Source: Lepiota brunneoincarnata (Eukaryota > Basidiomycota > Agaricomycetes > Agaricales > Agaricaceae). From it: a stretch of DNA of 64,000 nucleotides. Below the pieces are notes generated by a model, which ran no database searches, was not told where the DNA came from, and saw only the letters and a program-made list of their open reading frames with translations. The stretch is from positions 248,001 through 312,000 of the forward strand of contig JAEBUN010000028.1 in the NCBI GenBank assembly GCA_023014365.1. Direction: 5' to 3'. Below are positions 32,906 to 45,041 of the stretch, one piece after another; the stretch's first letter is position 1; every line of letters begins with the position of its first letter. The position numbers and the translations under genes were made by a program.

Positions 32906-35310
32906 ATGGGTCTTTTTTATAACATTTTTGTCGCGCTGTTCTCGTCGATTGGTGAGCATCACTAGTAGTTCATTATTTAAATTGCACTCAATTCCCCTGG
33001 CAGGCGCCTTTCTGTTCGGGTACGAGTTTACTTGACCTTCGTAGGGACGTGGCTGAAGTTATAACCCCCGCCACATAGTTATGATAGGTAAGTTTATCAA
33101 GTCCTTCTCTCGAGCATGATAGCTGAGGCTTGAATCCAGCGGTATCATAGCCTCTGTGATTACTATGGAGAGGTACAAGGCGCGGTTTACCGACGACGCG
33201 AGTATCAGGGGAGCAGTTGTATCGACGTTTAATGGTACAATGATTTGGTTACTCAATGTGACCTCTGGAGCTGATGTGCCATGCTAGGTGGATGTTTCTT
33301 CGGAGCTGCGGGTGCAGGATGGTACGACATCACAAGCTGCAGACACTTTCCTATGCAAAACTGAGGCCCAATCCCACCGGGCAGGGCCAATGATAGATTT
33401 GGAAGGAAACGCACCATTCAGGTGGGTTGAGCACACGACAGCTGCTTCCGTCGCAACTGATAAGAATGAATAGATCGGCGCCACTTTTGCGCTATGGGGA
33501 TGCGCAATGCAAGCGGGCGCACCGAACGTCGCTACACTTCTTATTGGACGTATTATTGGTGGCTTAGCCATTGGGTGAGGAACTTCCTCGTCCCTGCGGG
33601 GACTCTGAAAGTTCACGCGGTGCTGACTGGTTGATAGCGTACTATCGATGACGGTTCCTTTGTACAATGTAAGTGGGAACTAGCATAGTCATTGTGTAGA
33701 TATTCAAATGTTGGCTAGACGGAGGTTGCCCCGCCCAAGATTCGGGGTTTCCTTGTCGGCCTGACACAACAGATGATCGGGATTGGGTTCATCGTGGCCA
33801 ACTGGGTGAGTAAAGGCACATGAGCGTCTCAATGATCGCTTGGTTGATGTGGTTAATAGGTCGGTTATGGGTCCCAATTCATTGACTCGGACGTATCATG
33901 GCGGCTTCCACTAGGTCTTCAGGTCAGTTTCTCCTTGGCTCCTTGGTTTGTGTTAGAATCTATTGACGCCCTTGTGGGGTTTAGCTCGCCCCAGCTGGAT
34001 TGCTCCTCGTTGGCGTTCAGTTCTTGCCTTACAGTCCGGTGAGGTCACTAGTTGTTCCGGGGGGGTGACCGCCATCTTACCAAACACTGATAGCGATGGT
34101 TGCTCGAGGTTGGAAGAGATGACGAAGCCAAGGAAGTCGTTTACCGATTGCATGGCAATTCCGATGAGGCTCGTGCTGCAGCAGAGAAGGAGTACGATGA
34201 GATGTTTACGGCGATCAAAGCTGAGGTGGCGGTTAGGAGTCGAAGAATCAGTGATCTCTGGGCAAGTAAGGCGATGATTCATCGAACACTTGTCGCCATC
34301 GGGGTGCAGGTCTTCTGCCAATTCACCGGAATAAATGGTGCGAGTCTGCCGTCCGAGGAACCGCACTGGCTGATCGACTACTCGACACTCTAGTCATCAA
34401 TTATTTTGGACCCCAGATGTACGCGAGCTTGGGTGTTACGGGGAGCAAAGGGCTTTTGGTGCAAGGGTAGTGTTTCACACTTGTTTTATATCACCGCAAC
34501 TAATGGTCTATCAGAATTTATGGAGCAGTTGGGCCGATCGCGAACTTTTTGTATGTTGTTTCCATTCCGGCCGGTGCTATCCGGTATTTACTCAACCCAC
34601 AGCTTTATCACGCTCATCCTCGACCGAGTCGGTCGCAAGAAGCCGCTTTTGTTCGGGGCCTCGAGCTTTGTCGTCTTGTACTCTATCTTGGCTGCCATCG
34701 TCGCTACCAATCCGCCTCTGCCTCCGGGTGTCGAAGGAACAGTTAATGCAACTGCTCAGCGGTAAGGTTTCCAATAGCCTCCATTATTTACCCCTCCGTG
34801 CTCATACTTTCCTCCGTCCAGCGCCGGAATTGGGATGATCTTTATACTCAGTATCGTCTTCTCCTTGAGTTTCGGACCTGTCAGTTGGGTGTTGGCATCT
34901 GAGGTCTTCCCGACCAGCACACGATCCATTGGGACTAGTGTAGCCACTTGCGCTAACTGGGTATGCTTGTGTTCACCGTACAATGAGGGGTAGAAGCTCA
35001 CGAACTCCTTGTAGGCCTTTAACACTTTCATTGGTCAAGTTTCTCCAATTGCCTTGCAAGATGTCAACTGGAAATTTTACATCCTGTTCATCTGCCTTAA
35101 CCTTGTCGATTTCCTTCTCGTATTATTCTTCTTCCCAGAAACTAAAGGTACGTAGAGGTCAACATAGCTGTCATGGCCGGTTTTTGACACTAGGAATACC
35201 CAGGGAGAACTTTAGAGGAAATGAACAAGGTGTTTGGTGACGAGATAACCCCTTTAAAGGCTGAGGAGAGGACGCCCTCGCATGAGAAAGAAAGCATTGA
35301 GAAACCTTGA
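32906..35310 (+). CDS. MFS sugar transporter
   Basis: MGLFYNIFVALFSSIGAFLF GYDYDSG begins transmembrane helix 1. Then GIIASVITMERYKARF, GGCFFGAAGAGWANDRFGRK (the D-R-x-G-R-K loop 2-3 signature), GATFALWGCAMQAGAPNVAT, LIGRIIGGLAIGVLSMTVPL YNTEVAPPKIRG (the R-x-x-G...P-x-Y-x-x-E-x-x-P-x-x-x-R-G signature), QQMIGIGFIVANW, SWRLPLGLQ, SPRWLLEVGRDDEAKEVV, QVFCQFTGINVINYFGPQMY, LDRVGRKKPLLFGASSFVVL, VLASEVFPTSTRSIGTS and FFPETKGRTLEEMNKVF. This is a complete 12-helix hexose/quinate-type permease of about 520 residues in about 14 exons. For the last intron the acceptor AATACCCAG, not the earlier CTAG, restores PETKGRTLEE. Plasma membrane uptake of a sugar is the expected role; specificity unknown. 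Confidence 0.9.
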
Positions 35311-35539
35311 TTTGCAATATATGATTTATCCTCGCATATATTAGGATTGTATTTTAAGAACGCTGAGTAAACTTTGCTCGAGCTGGCAGATGGAGGTAAC
35401 TTAAGTGATTGCGGCCATGATCTGTAATGTTATTGTAAGCGTGAGAATCCCCGGGGATATCTGTTATCCATATGTTTTTTTCTTCCGTCCGGAGTTGGTC
35501 CCTCGCCCAGTCTGCAGCAGTGGTCTGCAAGATATATAT

Positions 35540-36475
35540 ATGCACCGGCACCCATCCGAGCTCCAGGCTTTGCCGGTAGAGGTGAGTGACTATTCCTGCA
35601 AGGTTAAAGTCCCCTTCTGACATTCTATACCAAGTTGCTCTACGAGGTGCAGCTGTATGCACTATCCTCTTCCCTTCCTTACCTCTCACGCCTCTTTTTC
35701 AACATCTTCAGCACATCCCCGACCTCTTTCCGCGCACAGTACCTCCTCGCGGCATGTACCACCGCCCCCGCTCCATCAAAAACCGAGATACTCTCCAAAG
35801 CCATGCGGTACCCACTCTGCACCATACCAGTTCTTGATCTACTCTGCGCGCGATTAGAAGCCCTCACGCTATCGATACCCCTCACCCACCCACTACAAAA
35901 ACGCAAGTGCGAGCTTCCCCGTCGACTCTTTCGTTTTCCAAGAGCAAGGAAAGATGACAATAGTGCTACGCAGCCAGGCAGCAAAACTATCCCATTACTT
36001 TTACTCCATATCCTCTCCAAACCTTTCTTCCCGCCAATAGACGTAAATTCAGATCAAGGGTACGCACTTACGAGAGCTGTGCATGCACGGCATGTCCCCC
36101 TTGTTCGGTTATTACTTGAGAACGGCGCTTCGCCGGGGTGTAAGGATGGTATGGCGGTCAAGGTAGCGATTAGGCAGCGGAATTTGGCTATGGTCAGGAT
36201 GTTGATTGAGAGGAAGGACGGGAATGAAGATTCAGCCTCGGATAGGTTTATGAACGGGAGGGTGGATGTAGGAGAGGGGAAGGAGCAGAATGGGAAGAGG
36301 AACTTGAAGGGAGAAGGGGAAGGGGAAGAAACGGCGGTTGGAGGACCGGGTTGAGGCGGACCAGTCTATGCTCAAGCTAGCGGTCAAGTGCAACGCGAGA
36401 GATATCGTCGACTATTTTGCCTGGGAGAAGGGCGTTGTTCCAGACATGCAGACTCTGAACGTCCTGCGTTTGTAG
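35540..36475 (+). CDS. Small ankyrin-repeat-like protein, probable frame shift
   Basis: MHRHPSELQALPVE splices to LLYEVQLYALSSSLPYLSRL FFNIF. About two ankyrin-type units follow, for example GYALTRAVHARHVPLVRLLL ENGASP and VKVAIRQRNLAMVRMLIERK. A purine-rich stretch (36220-36330) encodes a Glu/Lys/Gly run. Afterwards the sequence RRLEDRVEADQSMLKLAVKC, NARDIVDYFAWEKGVVPDM continues in the next frame to a stop at 36475. One base must be skipped in or near the purine-rich stretch, or an unrecognised intron lies there. Similar short ankyrin proteins are common in Agaricomycetes; function unknown. Confidence 0.65.
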
Positions 36476-36635
36476 GCTGTCCCTGTCAGGGCTGATAAGA
36501 TAAACGATACATTGAGTCGACTGACGCCCTGACAGTAGAAAATTGCTGTTGCAATGTATCTAGTAGTAAGACAACAAGAGATGAATAACAACAGGTGGTA
36601 TGAGAGTCTCGCCGATGTCGATGTGTTATGCGTAG

Positions 36636-37341
36636 TTAGATATCATCAATGTCGACCTCTCCCTCGTCTCCAAACTCAAAGCCGCACTCGCCGTCTTCCT
36701 CGCCAAATGCGTCTGTCTCGTTGATCTTGGCATTTTCGGGTAGTTCGCCGTATGCTTTTACTGTTGGCAGCGAATTTGAATTAAGGGAGTGAGAGGATGA
36801 AACCAGCGGACCACGTACGATTTCGAGCCTCGTCGGATGTGTATTTCACAATCACATCTGCCTTGCCGTCTTGGAACTCCCTTAGGGATAGTAGCACGAT
36901 GTCTCCCTGATTAATCCAGACCTGTTGCAAAGGGAAGAATTAGAATTAGACTGCTTCTGGATCCGCTGTTACCGCCCGGACGAAAGAAAAAAAAAAAAAG
37001 CGGTGGAGAAGACAAACACACTTTCTTCCTCATCTTTCCACGTATATGCGCCAGTCTCTTCTCGCCGTCGAAGCATACCGCTTCAAGCCGGCCATTTCCG
37101 AGCATTTTCGTCACTTGGGCGTATTCTTGTCCGTCCTCACGGAACACGAGCTCGCGCTTGTCGTCAGTCGTTTTCGTTCTTTCCACGTCGCCTGTTCTTG
37201 CCACCCTGTATAATCGGGGGTTGTGTAAAGGGCACCCGATTGATGACATCAGGACGCTAAAGACAAACCTTTCCTTTATTCTACCACCATGTTAGCAATT
37301 ATGTCCATGAGTCGAAGATAGCAGACCCTTACCTTGGGCAT
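36636..37341 (-). CDS. TIF11: Translation initiation factor eIF1A, one frame shift
   Basis: Exon 1 is ATGCCCAAG, then a micro-exon of 12 bases (AATAAAGGAAAG), together giving [17 protein letters not shown], the invariant eIF1A N-terminus. The OB fold follows: [80 protein letters not shown], then [17 protein letters not shown] and the acidic tail ending [12 protein letters not shown]. eIF1A binds the 40S A site and is needed for scanning and start selection. Between KNEND and DDKREL one extra base breaks the frame (near plus position 37165). Because this gene is essential and normally single-copy, the shift is more likely a sequence error than a real mutation. Confidence 0.93.
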
Positions 37342-37816
37342 TGTCTAATGAGTTGTTAGAAAAACGATCGATCCATTTTGCTTATCGAGTCAGGTGTCAT
37401 CATCTTGTTTGTTTCTATTTGTTATCCTTTGATCCAAAAATGGCTTGAGTGAAACGAACGACCCCCCCCCCCTTTGCCCTTGTATTTTCTTGTTTTCTCT
37501 TCACACCCCCTCTTTTTCCATTGTAGCCTGGGATGGCCACACGAACCTAGTGCAATTTTCACACCCACAGTGGGGTTGCTGTCGTATTTTCTTTTCATTA
37601 TTTTGTACTGAGTTGGGAAAGGACATCAGGTTTGGGGTATTGGGTCCGCTTTGGGTCAAGGCCGTGCAAGTCCGAGGTAGGTTGACTAGAGGAGAGACCC
37701 AGTTCTGCTGCTCGAGCTGCCTTGTCCGCAGCTCAGTGGTGGACATTGAGAGGTGTAAAGAAGAATCGATTATATTGATAATTGTGAAAAAAAGTCAAAG
37801 TGGAACAAATATCTCT
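37342..37816. other. Intergenic between eIF1A and APC6
   Basis: About 475 bases between the eIF1A start and the APC6 stop, both minus strand. It has a run of ten C near 37461-37471 and pyrimidine-rich sequence, consistent with the eIF1A promoter. The 146-codon open frame at 37445-37885 lacks any recognisable motif. Confidence 0.5.
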
Positions 37817-40654
37817 CTAGCCGAGGTTCATTTCATTCGTTTCCTCATCCCCCTGTGTGACAGCCGCGAGAACAGCACGAGGTAGACCAACACCCAGCAA
37901 CACTCTTTCCTTCCCCTTCTTCCACCCCATCTTTGCACAGGTGTCCTTCAGCACCTGCTTCAATTCTGCATCTCTCGTCTGTTGACTTGGGAAGGGTTCC
38001 AGTGCCAGTGTGAGAACCTCCAGGACGTGTGGGTTGATAGGGTCTATACTCAGCGACTGGGTGAGAGTTAGCAAAATGATTCTGTGAATGGCGGAAACGA
38101 AATACCTCGTGATATTTGACGATCGCCTTGTCGAGGTCGCCCTTGAGGTGGTATACCATCCCGAGGAATCCCAAAGCTATGGAATGTCTTGGGTCGAGTT
38201 CAAGGACTTTTTGGTATGCCGCTTGAGCATCGTCCAAGCGCCTTTTGGTGCCAGTCAGCATCACGAAGTCGAAGCTTGATGAAAAATAAAACGTACTTGA
38301 GCTTTCGGTAGCACGTCCCGAGATTGATGTGTGTCGTCGCCCACGACTTTCTTGAGCTCTGTGTCACCTGTCCGAGTTCAAGCGCTTCCTGGAAAAGTGT
38401 AGCTGCCCGCTCATACCTAAAACCGTCAATTATGTACCTCTAAAACAACACTATGACTCACTCTCCGTGGTTATAAGCCATGACTCCTCGCTCATTCATG
38501 AGCAGAGGATCACCGTCGCACATGGAATAGGCTGCATTCAGCGCTTCATCTGCGAGTGCATAATTAGAGAGCATAATATGCTCCATTCCTACAAACATAA
38601 GTGGTAGGTGCGAGCTTTTTGTAAAGATAAGCACAAGAATCCGTCACAGAGCCAAAACAGACCCACCCAGTAAACATCCTTGCACAAGTCGAATATGCTG
38701 TCACCGCATGGTCGTGCTCCCCCTCCAACGCAAAGGTATGGCCAAAGGCTACCCAGGCCGGAGCGAACCGAGGATCCATGAGGGATGTTTTACTATGGAA
38801 TAGCATGCATAAACGGTCACAATATCAGGTTCTTGTTGGTGTTCACTCACCTGAAGTATTGCCGTGCTTGATGCCACTTTCCGCCACTCAGATACCACAC
38901 TCCCACCGCGTACCAGCTGATCGGATTTTCGGGTTCACGATCAACCATCTCATGCGCAAGCATGAATAGCCGTGAGTGGAGATGCTGCAGATGATACATG
39001 CAGGCGATGTGCAGGGGCATCGTTGGATTGTGTACCGACACGAGACCAAGGATCCTGACTGTGCTCAGCGCAGATGTACAAGAGCATTGGCCAGCAAGGA
39101 CACACCTTGAAGTGATAGTGAAACAATCTGCCCACCTAAAGTTGGCATACAACCCATCCGCGAAACTGAACAAGACATCGGGATTATCACCTAACCCATA
39201 GTCTTCAACGAGTCGTTGTCGGGTTAGTGCATGCTCTTTGACATGCTTATACTTTCTCAGCCGGGTAGTGTAGATGAGCTGGACAAAGTGCGCGTCTTGG
39301 GGTGTTTGTTGCGAATACGCCAAGCCTTGTACAAACTCCCATTCTATAGTCACTGTGAGAACTGGAATGACAAGGAGTGAAATGGGTAAACGGTTACCTT
39401 CATCTGGGGTCATCATTTCCCCTGTTACCAGCTGGTCAAACGCCTCAAAGCATTTCACATCCAACGCTAACGCCTCCATGAAGCACTGTTTTGCTTGGTC
39501 TCCTCTGTTAAGCTTGAGCATCAGAAGACCTCTGAGGTGACACATGGATGCCTCGACCTGATGATCGGTCAATACAAGCCAGTCGTGCCTAAATTCGTTC
39601 AATGGCTCACTTTGATTCCTCCGTCAACATTGGGTATTGAAGGACCACTGCGGCCTAAACTAAGTCTCAATCCATTCAGACATATCAAGCGCGGAGAGTG
39701 TCATACCCGAATCTCGGAATGGGTTCGCCTCGCCGAGCATTTCGAGGGCCTCTGACCAATTCCCTTGTCGCATCTAACGCACAACAGTTCCATCCAGTCC
39801 CTCTTGTGGTGCAAGGGGAAGAGAAACGCACCTGACATTGGGCAGCGAGATAGCGACAGGCAACACTCATATCGACCAATCTCGAAACCCTTTCCTGTTG
39901 ATCCGGCGCGACCTCGATCATACCGCCAGGACCCATGGGTAATCGAGAAGAATACGTCGACTGGGACAAGTCGGGTTCGCGTCCCTTGCCCTTGTCGCGT
40001 CCGTTCGTCATGGGTGGGGGTGTGGATGGGGGTTTGGGAGGAGTGGTAGGGAATGGTCTCGTGAGTAGTCGTTCTGCTCGAGAGTACTGGTGGGTCATAA
40101 AGTATGTCTGTGCGAGCCAAAAGGCATCATTGGGATCATCTTTCCGAAGCGAGGGATTAGGCAGCTAGTCGATCCTAGATAACTATTATACACATACTCG
40201 TCCAGCTAAGGATTTTATCCCCCCAAAAGGCGGCTGTCTCATATAGATGCTGCATCAACGCATCGTGTCGCCAAAGTCGCATTCTATCGACCGTACCCCA
40301 CTCATACTCGCTCTCGTCATCTGCATCATCGTCTGGTTCCTGAAAGATGTCGGTGGTGGTAGCGTTCGCGAGTGGATGGGGTCTGTTGAGGCTGGACTTG
40401 GCTCTGCGGTGTCTGCGAGGGGAGGAACGGAGGGGAGACGCGGGGAGGACTGATCTGTTTGGGTCTAGGCCGAGGGAATGAGGGTTTGAGACTGTGCTTG
40501 TGTTTGTGTCCATATAAGAGTCGAGAAGTTGTTGTGGACCAAAGGAAAAAGAGGAGCTGATGGAAGTAGGGTGTTGTGAGGGAGATGGGGAGATGAGTCT
40601 TGGGGTTGAGCCAAAGGGAAAGTGGGACGAAGGCGGAGGAGGAGTCGACGCCAT
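37817..40654 (-). CDS. CDC16: Anaphase-promoting complex TPR subunit Cdc16/APC6
   Basis: Starts [20 protein letters not shown] with a Ser/Pro-rich N-terminus of about 120 residues. TPR units then follow: [223 protein letters not shown] and [20 protein letters not shown]. The order and the pair 'AVGVWYL...DPRFAPAW' identify Cdc16/Cut9/APC6. The APC/C is the ubiquitin ligase that drives anaphase and mitotic exit. About 12 exons, phases consistent, intact. Confidence 0.92.
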
Positions 40655-40958
40655 TGTAGAGAGTGAGTGGCTGAGTGGCTGAGTGAGGAGATTTCTTTGT
40701 TGTTGTCTTTAGACGGTCTAGCCAAATAACACGCAGTCCAGATCCACCACTGGACATCCGTACTTTTGCTGGATTGGTTCTGGCTTGGCAGACGCGATAT
40801 ACGGGTACCCAAGTAGCTTACGGTCCACTGGGGGATGCGTCCGGCGCAAGGGTTTGTTGTGGCTGAGAATCATCACAGGAGGTATGGGTGTGGGTGAGGG
40901 TGAGAGGAGTGTAACGGAAATAACAGTGCCCCGGGTAGACGGATGACGCTGTGAGGGG
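40655..40958. other. Intergenic upstream of APC6
   Basis: 304 bases between the APC6 start and the 3' end of the next minus-strand gene. Contains GAGTGGCTGAGTGGCTGAGTG-like short tandem repeats (about 40662-40685). No gene. Confidence 0.45.
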
Positions 40959-41514
40959 TCACTTCAATAATTGAGTACAATATGTCAAACAAGGAACACG
41001 ACTTGCACTCTGCTTCAGAGACTCTCGCATGACCCAGTCTGCGTCTACGGCGACGGCGAGTGCTCGCTGCCTGCGCTCTTCTGCCTGAGTCTCATTATCT
41101 TCAACTTCGGGCTCCCGTATCCTATCTTTTGTCAAAAACATAACCGCCATCGATTGCAAGGGTCAGCCTACCTGGGCGGCGGCGGCGGCGGTTTCGGTTG
41201 CAGCGAGACCAGGACTGGTGGGCCATTGGACACGAGACGAAACGCTGCTAATCTATTAACTTCAGATAATAGTCCGATAGTTGGGGGGTCATACAGATGG
41301 GATCCCCTGCCAGAGCACTATCTTCCCCCTGAATCTTGCGTCGTTTCCTGGTACCCTCCTCCCAATCCACAGGGAACCTCCGTTTCATCATCACATTGAA
41401 CTCATGTAAACGACTCTCGTCAGGCAATACACTCTCATCTTCATCCAGTACCTTGCGAGACACAACTCGGGTCTTGTCAAACACTACATGCGGGTTGGCA
41501 AACCGAGGGATCAT
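40959..41514 (-). CDS. Small conserved-looking protein, unknown
   Basis: Start at 41514: MIPRFANPHVVFDKTRVVSR, then KVLDEDESVLPDESRLHEFN and MMKRRFPVDWEEGTRKRRK. After introns come SSRVQWPTSPGLAATETAAA and DRIREPEVEDNETQAEERRQ, RALAVAVDADWVMRESLKQ. The polyalanine comes from a GCC/GGC repeat near 41173-41190. A basic KRRK segment may be a nuclear signal. I do not recognise the family. It shares a 79-base intergenic region head-to-head with NOP15. Exon limits after the first are provisional. Confidence 0.5.
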
Positions 41515-41593
41515 GAGTATTACTTGTAAAGAATGAGATGATGCCATCACTGATATTTGTCGTGCACTATTTGTCTTTTCTGATCTCCCCTTC
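41515..41593. promoter_or_regulatory. Very short head-to-head promoter region
   Basis: Only 79 bases separate the start codons of the unknown minus-strand gene and NOP15. If both starts are correct the two genes must share a bidirectional promoter, or have transcription starts inside each other's transcripts. Confidence 0.45.
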
Positions 41594-42973
41594 ATGTCCT
41601 CCAAAATGGCACATACAACGGCAAGAGAAAAACACGCAAAATCCCTCGATAGTAAAAAAGTGTCACAGAAACTCACCCCTGCAAAACGGAAAAAGGATGT
41701 CGTGGATGCCTCGACACTGCCTGACAAAAAAACCACTCTTGAAAAGCAATCCGCTAAAGTCATTTCACAACGGCAACGACCACGACCCTCAAAATCGGAC
41801 AGCGACGAAAGTAGCGTGGATGGAGGAAACGACAGCGAGGAGGAAAAGAGGGCGAATAAGACCAAGTCAGGAAAGGTTAAGCCCAAGACTACCTCGTCCT
41901 TGCAATCTGCCGCACCAAAACTCATATCTGCCAACCCAAATGCGAAACTAAAATCCTCGAGTACAAAGCCTGGCCACAAAAATGCTAAAGTCAAGCCTCC
42001 CACCCCCTCGCCATCATCCGAGGCGGAAAGCGATGATGCAAGGGAAAACGGTGAAGCTAATGCCTCGTCAGGCGACGAGGACGGAAACGATCACCTACAC
42101 GGTTTCTCAACAGAGGACGATGGCGACGATTCATCTGACGAAGACGTCGCCCCTGATGAAGGCCTTTCTCTTTATGAAGTCAGCAAACTCCCCACAGTCG
42201 CCAAAGATGACGAGTCCGTCAAACGTAAACTCGAAAAAGCCAAACGGCAGCCAGTATGTCACCTGCTCTCACTCTTCTCTCTCCCCTCACTTCGTATTCA
42301 AGACGGATGATCGTGGTGTCGTGTACATTGGCCGCCTGCCCCATGGGTTTTACGAAGACCAGCTCCGGGGGTACTTTTCCCAATTCGGGGACATCACCCG
42401 CCTCCGCGTATCCCGAAACAAACAGGTTTGGGCCCGCCTCCTCCCATACACACAGCGTTGCACTCACTCATCATTGTTGAAACAGACTGGCAAATGCAAA
42501 CACTACGGGTTCATCGAATTTTCTTCCTCTTCCGTCGCTCAAATTGTTGCGGAAACAATGGACAATTACCTCCTCGCAGGACATATCCTCAAATGCAAAC
42601 TTGTTCCTAAGGACAAGGTACACCCCGAACTCTGGGTCGGCGCGAATAGGAAATGGAGGGTTGTGCCAAAGGGCAGGATTGTTAGAGTGCAGCATAACAA
42701 GGTCTGTTTTGTTCATGACCAGCGCGACGACTATTGAAGACGCTTCCCCCCCCCCCCATTTCAGCCGAGGACGGAAGAAGAGCAGGAAAAGGTGGCAAAG
42801 CGGCTGCTCAAGCGCCAGAATGAGAGGAAGCGCAAATTGGAGGCGATGGGTATCGAGTATGATTTCGATGGCGTTGGTTATGTGAGTATCGCGTTCTTGT
42901 CCAACGCCTCCCCGTCCGTATTGATCATGGCCTCGTACTACAGAAAAAGATGAAGGAAGACACGAGAGCGTAA
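41594..42973 (+). CDS. NOP15: Nop15/NIFK-type nucleolar RRM protein
   Basis: MSSKMAHTTAREKHAKSLDS (an ATG at 41606 is an alternative start) opens a long Lys/Ser/Asp/Glu-rich region of about 220 residues with acidic clusters. A single RRM then follows: RNP2 VVYIGRLPHGFYEDQLRGYF SQFGDITRLRVSRNKQ and RNP1 KHYGFIEFSSSSVAQIVAET. The segment MDNYLLAGHILKCKLVPKDK follows, then VHPELW. The C-terminus is basic: KVAKRLLKRQNERKRKLEAM GIEYDFDG. This layout matches yeast Nop15 and human NIFK, which bind the ITS2 region of pre-rRNA and are needed for 60S subunit maturation in the nucleolus. The long acidic-basic N-terminal extension is more pronounced than in yeast. Four introns; one contains a run of about ten C. 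Confidence 0.9.
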
Positions 42974-44292
42974 CATTATTTCTTGTACTTCCGAGTTAGC
43001 CCAGTGTGATGTGTTCACCTGGTGGGCCACACGCTCCCTTGTCTAAATCCTATTGATTCCCTAGTTCGGAACCCTCGGGAAGGGATTCAACACACACGAA
43101 ACCAGATGAAACCCCAGCGAACCTAATTGTTCCGTTGCTGGGACCCCTCCAGCCTGTGACAAGTTCGTCCTTATATATAGTACAGAAGTAAATCCGTGCC
43201 CTGAGAACCTTGGCCTCATGTACCAAACTACGTCACATGTGCATGTGAGCCTGCATCTCACTTCTCCCAGCATCGGGAGCCGCTCACCGAGCTATTGACT
43301 ATAGCTAAATTAGGTGACTTTGCCCATAAGAACAATAAGGAGACCTGTGTCAACATCTCAATCAGAGTCGTCCATTATGATTCGGGAGTCTCAAAATATC
43401 ATTGCTGCGCAGAGAGAGAAAATAGTGTTTTGAAACAGCACAATGATTGTGAGCTCCTATTGGCTCATTCATAAGTATTCGGCAACTTGGCCGTGCGAAT
43501 TACCCCTGGACGTTCGAACGTGCGGACAGTTTTCGTGTGAGGTTTCGGGTGGCCCCTGTAATGATCATCCGCCCCAGCGCGTTGCGTAATCCGAGACGAG
43601 GGAGATGTGCGAAAAAAAGGACGATGACTAGCCAGACTGCTGTGTCCCTAGACGGGCACATAGAGCCATTTTGCTCCTATTGACGCCACCACCAATGCCG
43701 CGCCTCGAGCTACCGCACAGGGGCTTTGGATGGCGGCAAGCGTATATGCCTCGCAACTTACTACGATGAGAGGATGGAGAAACGATATCTTGTCAGATCT
43801 CTACCAAGGCCGCGAACCGCGCATGTGTGTGTCATGTCGAAGTACGACGACATAACTATGATACGGAAAAGGGGCTTTCGTCCCTTGTCTAATACTTCAA
43901 TTTTGCTGCTGCTCCTCGTGGGCGGTGTCGTTCCTTGTTTAGATAATGTCACAGATCTTTGCCACAAAGGCCGGCTGTGGCCCTCCACTTGGTGCTTGGA
44001 GTAACCTGCCTGCCATAGTCAGCACGGCACGACATCCGGCTTTTGCCCCCCTCTCCACTACTTTGGGACCCTCGCCTTCACAGCTACATATCTGACCCGA
44101 AATTTATCAGAACTCTCATACCGCATCAAAAGCTATAAAAAGCGTTACCTGCACGCCCGGCTTCGGTACCCTTTTCCCGCGACTTCCTCACATTTCCTCT
44201 TCCCTCTTCCTCCCAATCTACGGTTTGCCGTGCTCACGCAGCACAAGCGCGCCCAGAAGCAGGTTGCGTACACGAGCCTAGTAGATAAATAA

Positions 44293-44311
44293 ATATATAT
44301 ATATATATATT
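44293..44311. repeat. TA microsatellite
   Basis: Alternating TA run of about 19 bases in the gene-poor region. Confidence 0.9.
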
Positions 44312-44505
44312 CGTACCCATCGTTATGGTCCTAAATAGCACTCCTGTGCATCGTCGCTCGCTTTGAACAATGGAAGATTCAAGAGACCTCCCCCCCTCCC
44401 AACAACAAAATTTTCGGACTTTCTCACGAGGCGGCGGACATGTAAAGAGAGTGTAATTTTATCACTACTGCGTATCGACGTCTGTCAAATCTACCCTCTT
44501 CATGG

Positions 44506-44532
44506 CTGTGTGTGTGTGTGCGTGTGTGCGTG
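44506..44532. repeat. TG-rich microsatellite
   Basis: Nearly pure TG repeat with two C interruptions. Confidence 0.85.
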
Positions 44533-45041
44533 AGAGAAGGAAAAGGAAGAAGCAGAAAGAAACACCAAGGGACTTTCAGCAAAAACGAGGAACTGTGGAA
44601 GCCATCGTATTGATCATCCAGCTGTCGAACTGCATTCCGCACTGTTAGCATGACCAGACGTGGTGTGGAATGCTGAGTCTGTCCCGGAGATTGTAATTGG
44701 GCCTAGCTCTGCTGTCATTGCCGGAGCAAAAAAAATACGGCATCATGTGGTTTGCAACCTACGGCACCTGTGGCTGATAAAAATTTACCCGACTGTTGGA
44801 CAATCCCGGCATACTTCTCTTCCTGATAAAGTACCGTACAGCAATATTAGTATGACGGTACTTCTTCGGTATGACCCACACAGTCCTGACGATGAACTGA
44901 GAGGGGAAAAAAAAGTAATATAACCTCAGTTCCGGTATCGTAAAATTACATGACGTAAGGACATGAAGGTCACGGAGCAAAGCGAGGTAAACCGGAAAAA
45001 TATATCGCAAATCGGGGGTTAAACGATATCGAACGACACTC

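Larger units (their letters stand above)
42974..45041. other. 2 kb gene-poor region with microsatellites
   Basis: The longest stretch without a recognisable gene. It has a TATAAAA at 44135-44141 followed by a pyrimidine-rich tract (44165-44220), as in a plus-strand promoter, but no convincing reading frame follows. An alternating TA run lies at 44293-44311 and a TG-rich run at 44506-44532. A non-coding transcript or an unrecognised small gene is possible. Confidence 0.5.

Noticed and set aside
32535..33035. 166-codon plus-strand open frame before the sugar transporter
   Set aside because: No motif, overlaps the transporter's first exon in another frame, and lies where the promoter should be.
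35147..35204. Apparent +1 shift at the end of the sugar transporter (ETK then GIPREN...)
   Set aside because: Using the later acceptor AATACCCAG (ending 35203) instead of CTAG (35193) gives PETKGRTLEEMNK in frame, so no shift is needed.
41248..42003. 251-codon minus-strand open frame overlapping NOP15
   Set aside because: Most of it is the reverse of the Lys/Ser-rich NOP15 exon; only the part below 41514 reads as a separate gene.
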